The notes beneath the pieces were generated by a model. That model worked only from the letters and a program-made list of their open reading frames with translations. It did no database searches and had not been told where the DNA came from. Below, one piece after another: positions 54,876 through 62,407 of a stretch of 64,000 nt of DNA. The DNA comes from Fictibacillus phosphorivorans (GTDB taxonomy: Bacteria > Bacillota > Bacilli > Bacillales > Fictibacillaceae): NCBI RefSeq assembly GCF_001619875.1, contig NZ_LRFC01000038.1, positions 62,001 to 126,000 on the forward strand. Direction: 5' to 3'. A program made the position numbers and the translations under genes. Each line of letters starts with the position of its first letter. Positions within the stretch are counted from its first letter, which is position 1.

Positions 54876-55685
54876 ATGAATAAAAAAATAGGTTTTATCG
54901 GGTTTGGAAAAATGGCGCAGGCGATGGCAAGAGGGATGATAGATTCTGGTCTCATCAAGGCTGATCAAATCATGGCAAGCATGCGTACGGAAAAAACGCG
55001 AAAGCAGGTAGAGGAGCAATTTGGAATCACTACTCATCCATCAAATTCAGAAGTGGCAAAAAAGGCAGACATACTGTTTCTTGCGGTTGCTCCTTATTCG
55101 TATTTTGAAGTGATTGACGAGATAAAAGAGGTTGTAAAGCAGGATGTTATGATCATTACGATTGCAGCAGGCATTACGATGGGGGACGTCGAACAAGCTT
55201 TTGGGAAAAAGATAAAGGTCGTTCGAACGATGCCGAACACACCTTCACTTGTCGGAGCAGGTATGACAGCTGTTTCGGTAAATGATGAAATCACAGATCA
55301 CGAATTGGAAATCGTCGAAGAGCTGTTGAGCAGTTTTGGGAAAGTGGAAGTTATTATTGAATCCCAGATGGATGCAATTCCTGCAATCAGCGGATCGTCA
55401 CCTGCATACGTGTACATGATGATTGAAGCGATGGCAGACGGCGGTGTAAGGCAAGGGCTGTCACGTGATCAATCCTACCGCTTAGCCGCTCAAGCAGTGC
55501 TAGGAGCGGCACAGATGGTGCTTGAAACGGGAAAACATCCAGGTGAGTTAAAAGATCAAGTAACCTCTCCTGGGGGCGCAACAATTGCAGCGGTCGCAAC
55601 ACTTGAACAAGAACGTTTTCGCGGTGCGGTGTTAGCGGCGATGGAAAGCTGTACAGTGAAAGTCAAAGAATTGGGGAAAAAATAG
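54876..55685 (+). CDS. proC: Pyrroline-5-carboxylate reductase
   Basis: 269 residues. N-terminal Rossmann motif IGFIGFGKMAQAMARGM, the RTMPNTPSLVGAGMTA block and the C-terminal signature SGSSPAYVYMMIEAMADGGV...TSPGGATIAAV are intact. It makes proline from pyrroline-5-carboxylate with NAD(P)H. ATG 54876 is chosen; the ribosome site is weak (AGAAAGAAG). Bacillus has several paralogues (ProI/ProG/ProH), so this may not be the only one. It abuts the helicase gene with no gap. Confidence 0.93.
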   Translation: MNKKIGFIGFGKMAQAMARGMIDSGLIKADQIMASMRTEKTRKQVEEQFGITTHPSNSEVAKKADILFLAVAPYSYFEVIDEIKEVVKQDVMIITIAAGITMGDVEQAFGKKIKVVRTMPNTPSLVGAGMTAVSVNDEITDHELEIVEELLSSFGKVEVIIESQMDAIPAISGSSPAYVYMMIEAMADGGVRQGLSRDQSYRLAAQAVLGAAQMVLETGKHPGELKDQVTSPGGATIAAVATLEQERFRGAVLAAMESCTVKVKELGKK

Positions 55686-56801
55686 ATGGGTTTTAAAGAT
55701 TTAGGAATTCACGAGCAATTTATCGATCTATTGCTGCAAAACGGTATTGGGGAACCGACGCCGATTCAAAAAGAAACGATTCCTGTAATTTTAGAAGGTA
55801 TAGACGTTGTTGGACAAGCGCAAACAGGGACAGGAAAAACGCTCGCATTCGTACTTCCGCTTCTCCAAAAAATTGATGTTGAGCGTGACGTGATACAAGG
55901 CTTAATCGTTGCTCCGACTAGAGAGCTAGCCATTCAGATTACAGCTGAAGTTCGTAAACTAACAGAAGCACTCGGTGAGATTCATGTACTCGCTGTCTAT
56001 GGCGGCCAGGATGTGATCGCGCAAATGCACAAGCTTGAGGGTAAAGTTCATGTTGTAGTAGCAACACCTGGAAGACTTCTTGATCATATCCGCCGCGAAA
56101 CGATTGACTTATCTCATGTTTCAACGTTCGTATTAGATGAAGCCGATCAGATGCTGCATATCGGATTTTTAGATGATATTGAAGACATCATGGATGAGGT
56201 GCCGGAGAATCGACAAACGCTACTCTTTTCAGCAACGATGCCGGATGAAGTAAAAAAGCTTGCTGAAACGTATACGAAAAATCCTCGCGATATTCACGTG
56301 AAAACGAAGCAGATTACATTAAAAGAAATCCGACAGCGTATTGTGGAAACGACGGACCGCGGGAAGCAGAATGATCTCGTTCAGACAATTCGTTTGCTCC
56401 GCCCTTATTTAGCTATCATTTTTTGCCGGACGAAAAGAAGAGCAAGCAAGTTAAATGAGGCGCTGCAAAACCTGGGTTACAATTCTGATGAACTGCATGG
56501 TGACCTTTCGCAGGCGAAAAGGGAAGACGTGATGAGGCGTTTTCGGGAAGGCGAGATTCAGTTTCTAGTTGCGACAGATGTTGCGGCACGCGGCCTTGAT
56601 GTGGAAGGCGTCACTCACGTTTTTAATTATGACATTGCGCTGGATGCGGAAAGCTACATTCATCGTATTGGAAGAACGGGGCGTGCTGGCGGTAAAGGAT
56701 TGGCAGTTACTTTTGTTGCGCAAAAGGACCGCCGTTTGCTGCAGATCATCGAGCGGGAGACAGATCAGAAATTAAACGTTCTGAAATTGGAATATTTATG
56801 A
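55686..56801 (+). CDS. DEAD-box RNA helicase, YfmL/CshC-like
   Basis: 371 residues, a minimal two-domain helicase without C-terminal RNA-binding extension. Q motif TPIQKE, Walker [26 protein letters not shown] (VLDEADQML), SAT, and the second-domain motifs ARGLDV and [10 protein letters not shown] are all present. Length and lack of extension fit YfmL, implicated in ribosome biogenesis in Bacillus. The ATG is one base after the proC stop, so the two are coupled. Confidence 0.92.
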   Translation: MGFKDLGIHEQFIDLLLQNGIGEPTPIQKETIPVILEGIDVVGQAQTGTGKTLAFVLPLLQKIDVERDVIQGLIVAPTRELAIQITAEVRKLTEALGEIHVLAVYGGQDVIAQMHKLEGKVHVVVATPGRLLDHIRRETIDLSHVSTFVLDEADQMLHIGFLDDIEDIMDEVPENRQTLLFSATMPDEVKKLAETYTKNPRDIHVKTKQITLKEIRQRIVETTDRGKQNDLVQTIRLLRPYLAIIFCRTKRRASKLNEALQNLGYNSDELHGDLSQAKREDVMRRFREGEIQFLVATDVAARGLDVEGVTHVFNYDIALDAESYIHRIGRTGRAGGKGLAVTFVAQKDRRLLQIIERETDQKLNVLKLEYL

Positions 56802-56808
56802 GTTTACG

Positions 56809-56838
56809 AGGTCATCCTTAAGGGTGACCTGTTTTTTT
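56809..56838 (+). terminator. Rho-independent terminator
   Basis: AGGTCATCC-TTAA-GGGTGACCT (one G-U pair) followed by seven T. Confidence 0.92.
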
Positions 56839-56859
56839 ATGGGTACATAATACCAACTA

Positions 56860-56876
56860 TTATTACCAGGTAATAA
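56860..56876. promoter_or_regulatory. Palindrome upstream of desaturase, FapR-box-like
   Basis: TTATTACC-A-GGTAATAA is a perfect 8-bp inverted repeat about 80 bp before the desaturase start. It resembles the lipid-synthesis regulator FapR operator (TTAGTACC...GGTACTAA type) with one symmetrical change in each half. Confidence 0.45.
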
Positions 56877-56958
56877 AAAAGTTGCGTCATAAAACAAACC
56901 TTGTTACCATGATAAAGTACGAGAATTCGAAAGAGTCAGATTTAAAGGAGTTGAGCAA

Positions 56959-58044
56959 ATGAAAGATTTACAATCGTTTGGCTGGTATGCAGCAAAAATC
57001 GCTCCAAAGCTGCCGAAAGAAGCCTTTAAACCAGTACCATCTCGTTTATGGGGTGGATTAGTCTACCTAGTGATCGCAATCGCCGGTATTTTAGTTATCG
57101 GGTTATTAAATAATTTACATCCTTGGCTCGGAATAGGAATCGCTGTAATCTTAGGAACTTGTTTCGCGGGCATGGGCTTTTTGGGACATGAAATCCTTCA
57201 CGGAACGGTGATCCGCAAACCTTGGCTGCGTGACTTTTTAGGAGCAGTTGCCTTTTGGCCATTAAGCGTTGGACCGAAATTATGGCGCAAGTGGCACAAC
57301 ACAACACATCACGTTCATACACAGCATGACGGCAAAGATCCTGATGCTTGGCCAACTCTAGAAAACTTGTCACACAAACCATTTTTACAAAAAGTGTACA
57401 AGCTCCCAATGTGGATGCGTTCAATCGTTAGCTTTGCTTTCTTATCTGTATCGTTTACGCTGCATGGACTCTTCATGTTTAAACGATTTATTAAGGAGTT
57501 CAAACCGAGCAAACGCCCATCTGTTTGGATTCAGCTGTTGTTGCCGTGGGCGATGTGGCTTGGATTACTTGCATGGCTTGGGCCTGTTAAATGGTTCTTT
57601 GCGGTATTGTTGCCATTATTGATCGCAAATGCCATCGTAATGAGCTACATTTCTACGAATCATCGTTTGAACCCGATGACAGATGTAAACGATCCGTTAG
57701 CGAACAGCTTAACGGTTACCGTTCCAAAATGGGTGGATGTGATCCACTTTAATTTCTCTTACCACACGGAACATCATCTGTTTCCTGGTATGAGTCCAAA
57801 ATATTATCCGCTCGTAAAAAAGCACATTAAGGAAATGTGGCCAGAGCGCTATCACGAAATGCCGCACTGGAAAGCACTCGTGGCGTTATGGAAAACACCG
57901 CATGTATACTTTAATCAGCACCAATTCGTCGATCCGGCACCGGGTAATCTTTATCCTTCGCTCGGGCATGGGATGAATGAAACGTTGGAGAAGAAGCGTG
58001 ATCGCGATCCAATGAGCAGAAGAACATCGAAAAGCATCCATTAA
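56959..58044 (+). CDS. Membrane fatty acid desaturase
   Basis: 361 residues. The three histidine boxes of membrane di-iron desaturases are present: HEILH, HNTTHH and HTEHH, with four to six hydrophobic helices between. It would introduce a double bond into membrane lipid acyl chains, as Des does in cold-shocked Bacillus. AAAGGAGTT precedes the ATG. The upstream palindrome suggests control by lipid status; no clear DesR site was seen. Array G follows the gene. Confidence 0.9.
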   Translation: MKDLQSFGWYAAKIAPKLPKEAFKPVPSRLWGGLVYLVIAIAGILVIGLLNNLHPWLGIGIAVILGTCFAGMGFLGHEILHGTVIRKPWLRDFLGAVAFWPLSVGPKLWRKWHNTTHHVHTQHDGKDPDAWPTLENLSHKPFLQKVYKLPMWMRSIVSFAFLSVSFTLHGLFMFKRFIKEFKPSKRPSVWIQLLLPWAMWLGLLAWLGPVKWFFAVLLPLLIANAIVMSYISTNHRLNPMTDVNDPLANSLTVTVPKWVDVIHFNFSYHTEHHLFPGMSPKYYPLVKKHIKEMWPERYHEMPHWKALVALWKTPHVYFNQHQFVDPAPGNLYPSLGHGMNETLEKKRDRDPMSRRTSKSIH

Positions 58045-58082
58045 TTTGGGTGTTTTTTTTTGTGGAGCCATTGAAAAAGGGA

Positions 58083-58198
58083 TTGGACAAATTAATTCTG
58101 AATTGGACAATTTATGTTGGAGATTGGACAGATTACGGGGCCAATCCGATAAATTAATGATTCAATTGGACAGATTATCACTTCAATCGGACAGATTC
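58083..58198. repeat. 21-nt-period core array G
   Basis: Cores TTGGACARATTA start at 58083, 58103, 58124, 58145 (TCCGATAAATTA), 58166 and 58187 (TCGGACAGATTC). The first step is 20 nt and the other four are 21. The reverse complement has the same core as array C (TAATCTGTCC). It fills the gap between converging desaturase and NERD genes and reaches the NERD stop codon. Confidence 0.92.
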
Positions 58199-59182
58199 TC
58201 ATTTTTGTTGCTCAATTAAGGAGCTTAAATCATATACTCTCCCCTTTGTAGTACCTGTATGGGGCAGCTTCAGAGATACTAAGAGCTTTGACGCTGCTGA
58301 AACGGAAGAAAGTTTCAGAAAATCGCGTGCTTGTTGGTTGGTTATAGTTGGTTGTATGAGAAGAGAGTAATCTTTAAGTGCTTTAATGTGGGAGGTCTTG
58401 CTAGAATGGGAACAATGAGGACAATTCCAAGTTCGATAGCCTTTTTTCATAGCGAAGGTCATACATCCCGTACACTGTACACCCTTAATAATTATATCTT
58501 TACTAATTTTATACCGCTCAAATACATCCACCTCACGTGGCGTGTGTTCTTTAATCAATCTTTTGGTGATCTTGTTCATCACATCCCTCGAAACTATCAC
58601 ACGCTGCTTATATTTTTTGTGAAACTCTCTGATTCGGTCTAGCAGCTGAACACTATGAATGATTTTCCTCGAAACACGACTCGTACGGTCATCTGTTCTC
58701 AGCACGGATTGGGAATGAGTCATAACAACTAATGTTTCAATCGGAACAGTGGGAAACTTATGTTTAGAAAGCCAGTTTTCAAGCTGATACTTTTGACGTT
58801 CGGCCTGTGCGATGGGGTCTTGGAAGGGTTCTTCTATACCATTTTTGGTGCGTAAAAGTTGATTGAAGGTATGATCGAAGAATAGATTTCCAGAGATGTT
58901 TTTCGCTTCGATGATTAAAATGTACTCGGGGTTTACAATAAGCGTGTCGATTTGAAAAAAAGTAGATTCATGGGGGATTCGAAGATCGTGTAGAACGTGG
59001 CATTCTTTCCTGTTCGGCAGCATGTTTAGAAAGTAGTTTATAGAGTCTTCACCGCGAAAGCCGGCCATCATCTTGCTAATCTCTGTTTCAAGACTCTGTT
59101 TAACAAGATCGTCATTTAATCGGTTCATCAAGAGTTGGAGTTTATTCATATAGATTGGCATAATTCTTACCTTTTTTATCAT
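58199..59182 (-). CDS. NERD-domain protein with zinc ribbon
   Basis: 327 residues. A nuclease-related (NERD) domain spans about 40-160 (GEDSINYFLNMLP, IDTLIVNPEYILIIEAKNISGN). A zinc ribbon (CTGC...CPHC) lies at about 235-265, followed by a C-terminal helical, possibly DNA-binding segment (QQARDFLKLSSVSAASKLL). The EAK motif suggests a PD-(D/E)XK-like active site. ATG 59182 follows GAGGAG; the ORF is open to 59212 without support. Function is unknown. Confidence 0.85.
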   Translation of the reverse strand: MIKKVRIMPIYMNKLQLLMNRLNDDLVKQSLETEISKMMAGFRGEDSINYFLNMLPNRKECHVLHDLRIPHESTFFQIDTLIVNPEYILIIEAKNISGNLFFDHTFNQLLRTKNGIEEPFQDPIAQAERQKYQLENWLSKHKFPTVPIETLVVMTHSQSVLRTDDRTSRVSRKIIHSVQLLDRIREFHKKYKQRVIVSRDVMNKITKRLIKEHTPREVDVFERYKISKDIIIKGVQCTGCMTFAMKKGYRTWNCPHCSHSSKTSHIKALKDYSLLIQPTITNQQARDFLKLSSVSAASKLLVSLKLPHTGTTKGRVYDLSSLIEQQK

Positions 59183-59299
59183 AGCATCACTCCTCATGTT
59201 AAAATTCTCCATTCATCGTAAAAAGTCCTTTAAAACGCTATAGGATTGATTAAAGGATTGGTAAAATAGAGAGTGAGTAATTTTGAAGGAGAATTGTCT

Positions 59300-59617
59300 A
59301 TGAAAAAAGAAATCAACTGTGAAAGCTGCTTGATGCCGATTAAGGCGAGGGAAGAACTGCGCACGGTATGGGCATTTTTTAAGTTACGGCCGTATCATCG
59401 ATCATGTTATGAAAATTCATTAAAAGGGGCTGCTCTTTTTGTAGGAAATCAGCCGGTAAACGGATTCCCTGGGAATTTTACAGCACTAGCTGCATTTGTC
59501 TTAGCATGGACTCCATTGTTCACCGACATTACACCTGCTTTATCAATCGTCGGTTCGCTGATCGTCCTTTTACGGTTATATTCTTTTTTACGATTTGAAA
59601 AACAGCTGCCACAATAA
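59300..59617 (+). CDS. Small zinc-finger membrane protein
   Basis: 105 residues from ATG 59300, preceded by GAAGGAG. N-terminal Cys pair (NCESCLMPI) and a later HRSC suggest a metal knuckle, followed by two hydrophobic helices (about 45-65 and 70-88). Unknown function; transcribed alone and divergent from the NERD gene. Confidence 0.72.
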   Translation: MKKEINCESCLMPIKAREELRTVWAFFKLRPYHRSCYENSLKGAALFVGNQPVNGFPGNFTALAAFVLAWTPLFTDITPALSIVGSLIVLLRLYSFLRFEKQLPQ

Positions 59618-59620
59618 ATA

Positions 59621-59655
59621 AACGTGCTCTCCATCTTTGGAAAGCACGTTTTTAC
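59621..59655. terminator. Bidirectional terminator
   Basis: AACGTGCTCTCC pairs with GGAAAGCACGTT, flanked by A- and T-runs, between the small membrane protein gene and malL. Confidence 0.88.
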
Positions 59656-59658
59656 TCG

Positions 59659-61323
59659 TTAAGCTTGAACGCGATAAACGCGAGCTTCGTATGGCTGAAG
59701 CGTGAAGCTCGTTACATCTTCATGAGCCGCAACATCTTTATTCGCTAATAGCAGATTTTGAGCGTTCAACGCAAGTGTAGATTCGAAAGCTGCAGCTTCC
59801 TTAGAAAGGTTCGTGATTACCACTACTTTTTCTTCACCTATCGTACGTGTGTAAGCGTAGATTTGCTTGTCATCTTCTAAGATCAAATCGTACGTTCCAT
59901 ATGTGAAAACTTCGTTGCTTTTCTTTAAAGCGATCATCTTTTTGTAGAAGTTCAGAACAGAATTTCCGTCTTGCTCTTGCTTCTCGACGTTAATCTCCGT
60001 GTAGTTTGGATTCACTTTCATCCAAGGTGTGCCGCTCGTGAAACCTGCGTTCTCTTCGCTGCTCCACTGCATCGGAGTACGGCTGTTATCACGAGACGAT
60101 GACCAGATTACTGACATGATGTCTTCGTGTGAAACGCCTTCTTCACGCTTGATGCGGTAACGATTTTTGTCTGCCACATCATCATAGTCCTCGATTGAAT
60201 CGAACTGTACGTTCGTCATACCGATTTCCTGACCTTGATAGATAAAAGGTGTTCCTTGCATCAAGAAGTACATCGCACCGAAGCTTGTTGCACTTTCAAA
60301 CCAAAACTCCTCGTCGTTGCCCCAAGTGGAAACAACTCGAGGTTTGTCGTGGTTTTCGATGAACAATGCATTCCAGCCTTCTTTTTCAAGGCCTTTCTGC
60401 CAACGAGATAATACTTTTTTCAATTCAACGATATCTACCTCTGGATTTGTTTCTGCATCCCAAAGGCCAAGGTGTTCGAATTGGAAGATCATGTCCATCT
60501 TTCCGTTTTCTTTTCCTACCCAAAGATCGGCTTCATCAATTTTAACGCCGTTTGCTTCACCAACCGTCATTACATCGTAGTTCGCATATGTGCGGTCTTT
60601 GAACTCTTGTAAGAACGTGTGGATGCCTTTTTGGTTCATGTGCATGTCGAATGAAGAAACGTACTTTTCGTTTTTCGGATTCGGCATGTCAGGGAAACCT
60701 TCACGCTTTTTAATATGGCTGATCGCATCAATACGGAAACCGTCGATTCCTTTATCTAGCCACCAGTTGACCGTGTCATATAGAGCTTCACGCACTTCAG
60801 GATTCTCCCAGTTTACGTCTGGTTGCTTTGTTGAGAAAACATGCAGGTAATATTGATCTGTCTTTTCGTCATATTGCCATGCAGATCCTGAGAAGATGCT
60901 TTCCCAGTTGTTCGGTTCTTTACCGTCTTTACCGTCTCTCCAAATGTACCAATCACGTTTAGGATTGTCTTTAGAAGAACGAGACTCGATAAACCACTGG
61001 TGCTCATCACTTGTATGGTTCAGAACAAGGTCGATGATCAGCTTCATACCGCGCTTATGAACTTCTTCCATCAATAGATCGAAGTCTTCCATCGTTCCGA
61101 AGTCATCCATGATATCTTGATAGTCTGAAATGTCATACCCGTTATCGTCGTTAGGAGATTTGTACATCGGGCAGATCCAGATCACGTCGATGCCAAGGTC
61201 TTTAATGTAATCCAGACGCTGAATGATTCCTTTTAGATCCCCGATTCCATCTCCATTTGAGTCTTGGAAGCTGCGAGGGTAAATTTGATAGCCAACGGCT
61301 TCTTTCCACCAAACTTTTTCCAT
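59659..61323 (-). CDS. malL: Oligo-1,6-glucosidase / alpha-glucosidase (GH13)
   Basis: 554 residues. The GH13_31 start WWKEAVGYQIYPRSFQDSNGD, catalytic nucleophile Asp in GFRIDAISHI, acid/base Glu in TVGEANG and transition-state Asp in FIENHDKPR are intact; the calcium loop DSNGDGIGD is present. It hydrolyses alpha-glucosidic bonds in maltose- or isomaltose-type sugars (phosphorylated or not) in the cytosol. ATG 61323 follows GGAGGTAAC; the 21 extra upstream codons are dropped. It is downstream of a PTS IICB gene and a phosphatase-fold gene on the same strand. Confidence 0.92.
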   Translation of the reverse strand: MEKVWWKEAVGYQIYPRSFQDSNGDGIGDLKGIIQRLDYIKDLGIDVIWICPMYKSPNDDNGYDISDYQDIMDDFGTMEDFDLLMEEVHKRGMKLIIDLVLNHTSDEHQWFIESRSSKDNPKRDWYIWRDGKDGKEPNNWESIFSGSAWQYDEKTDQYYLHVFSTKQPDVNWENPEVREALYDTVNWWLDKGIDGFRIDAISHIKKREGFPDMPNPKNEKYVSSFDMHMNQKGIHTFLQEFKDRTYANYDVMTVGEANGVKIDEADLWVGKENGKMDMIFQFEHLGLWDAETNPEVDIVELKKVLSRWQKGLEKEGWNALFIENHDKPRVVSTWGNDEEFWFESATSFGAMYFLMQGTPFIYQGQEIGMTNVQFDSIEDYDDVADKNRYRIKREEGVSHEDIMSVIWSSSRDNSRTPMQWSSEENAGFTSGTPWMKVNPNYTEINVEKQEQDGNSVLNFYKKMIALKKSNEVFTYGTYDLILEDDKQIYAYTRTIGEEKVVVITNLSKEAAAFESTLALNAQNLLLANKDVAAHEDVTSFTLQPYEARVYRVQA

Positions 61324-61463
61324 AATGTTACCTCCATGTTTTCTCTTAAACAACAGGGCAGGGGATACCGTTGAACGGCTCCCCATTGTCTGTTTGTTTT
61401 ATTTATTATCTTTATAAAAATAAGGCTGCTTTCTGATCAGTTTATTTTTACTTCACTGAAAAA

Positions 61464-61591
61464 GTTGATTGTAGTGTAAGGTGCGAGACTCCTGGGGGAT
61501 CAGCGGGACAGGTGAGACACCTAACAGCGCAGAGCGCTAGGTGGCTCACCGCACGCCCCCCGGAAAGCGAGCACCTGGAACGGAAATCAAC
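61464..61591. repeat. Dispersed palindromic element, copy 3
   Basis: Starts GTTGATTGTAGTGTAAGGTG and ends GCGAGCACCTGGAACGGAAA plus TCAAC; ends are inverted repeats. The centre forms a long stem around GCGCAGAGCGC (TCACC/GGTGA arms). It sits inside the alpha-glucoside gene cluster, between the phosphatase-fold gene and malL. Confidence 0.9.
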
Positions 61592-61612
61592 CCCATTCAA
61601 GAGCAACTAAGC

Positions 61613-62404
61613 TTATAACGCAATCGTCACTGCAACACCTGCATGATCGGAAACAACTGGTGTTTCTTTTCCGTTAAAACGTACAGATGATTGAAGGACG
61701 TCAACGGGCTTGCTGCTTAAAATATAGTCAATCCTGCGGCCAGCTTCGTTGTCATCCCAGCCTGCAATCGATCCTATGATTGTCAGGCCGTCATCTTTTT
61801 CGGAAGCTAGTTCATATGTGTCGTAAAGGCATTTTTCTTTTACATAATCAAAGCCTTCACTACGGACGTTAGCATCGTTGTTCAAGTCACCCATGATAAA
61901 GGAAAGACCTTCTTCAGGAATGTACTGCATCAACCGATCGAACTGCCCTTTAAACGGTTCGACATCATCTTCCCACCAGCCAAAGTGACCGGAGAAAAAT
62001 TGAATGTCTTGTCCCTCATAGGAAACAGAAGCTTTTACAATCTTACGCGTTTTCCAATTGTGCATATCTTGTAAGTCTGAAACAAAAAAGCTTTCATGAG
62101 ATGTAATCGGGTGGCGGCTGATGATCGCCAATCCTTCTTCATACGTCACATAGCCGAAGTGTGCCATGTCCCATACGAAGTCATAATCTTCAACGCCAAG
62201 TTTCTTCAATAGCTCTAAAAGAACAAGGGCATAATTATCTTTTTTGATGTTGTCTTTTACGAGAGGAGCGTCGATCGACTGCATAACCTCTTGAAGTGCG
62301 ATAACATCATAACGCTCACTCGCGATATCGCGAGCAAGCATCTCTAATTTTTCCATCTGGTTCTCTTCCTGCCAAGCATGAACGTTTAACGTTAATAGCT
62401 TCAT
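61613..62404 (-). CDS. Endonuclease/exonuclease/phosphatase-fold protein
   Basis: 263 residues. Metal and catalytic motifs of the family are visible: TLNVHAW, IALQEV, SGHFGWW, MGDLNND and the C-terminal VSDHAGV. Members hydrolyse phosphodiesters or phosphomonoesters. Being between a sugar PTS gene and malL (3-bp gap to the PTS stop), it may dephosphorylate a sugar phosphate or act in a linked pathway; the substrate is unknown. Confidence 0.85.
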   Translation of the reverse strand: MKLLTLNVHAWQEENQMEKLEMLARDIASERYDVIALQEVMQSIDAPLVKDNIKKDNYALVLLELLKKLGVEDYDFVWDMAHFGYVTYEEGLAIISRHPITSHESFFVSDLQDMHNWKTRKIVKASVSYEGQDIQFFSGHFGWWEDDVEPFKGQFDRLMQYIPEEGLSFIMGDLNNDANVRSEGFDYVKEKCLYDTYELASEKDDGLTIIGSIAGWDDNEAGRRIDYILSSKPVDVLQSSVRFNGKETPVVSDHAGVAVTIAL

Positions 62405-62407
62405 GAA

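Noticed and set aside
10332-58198. Arrays A-G as CRISPR arrays
   Set aside because: Cores are only 8-12 nt and spacers 9-13 nt, far below CRISPR sizes, and no cas gene is present.
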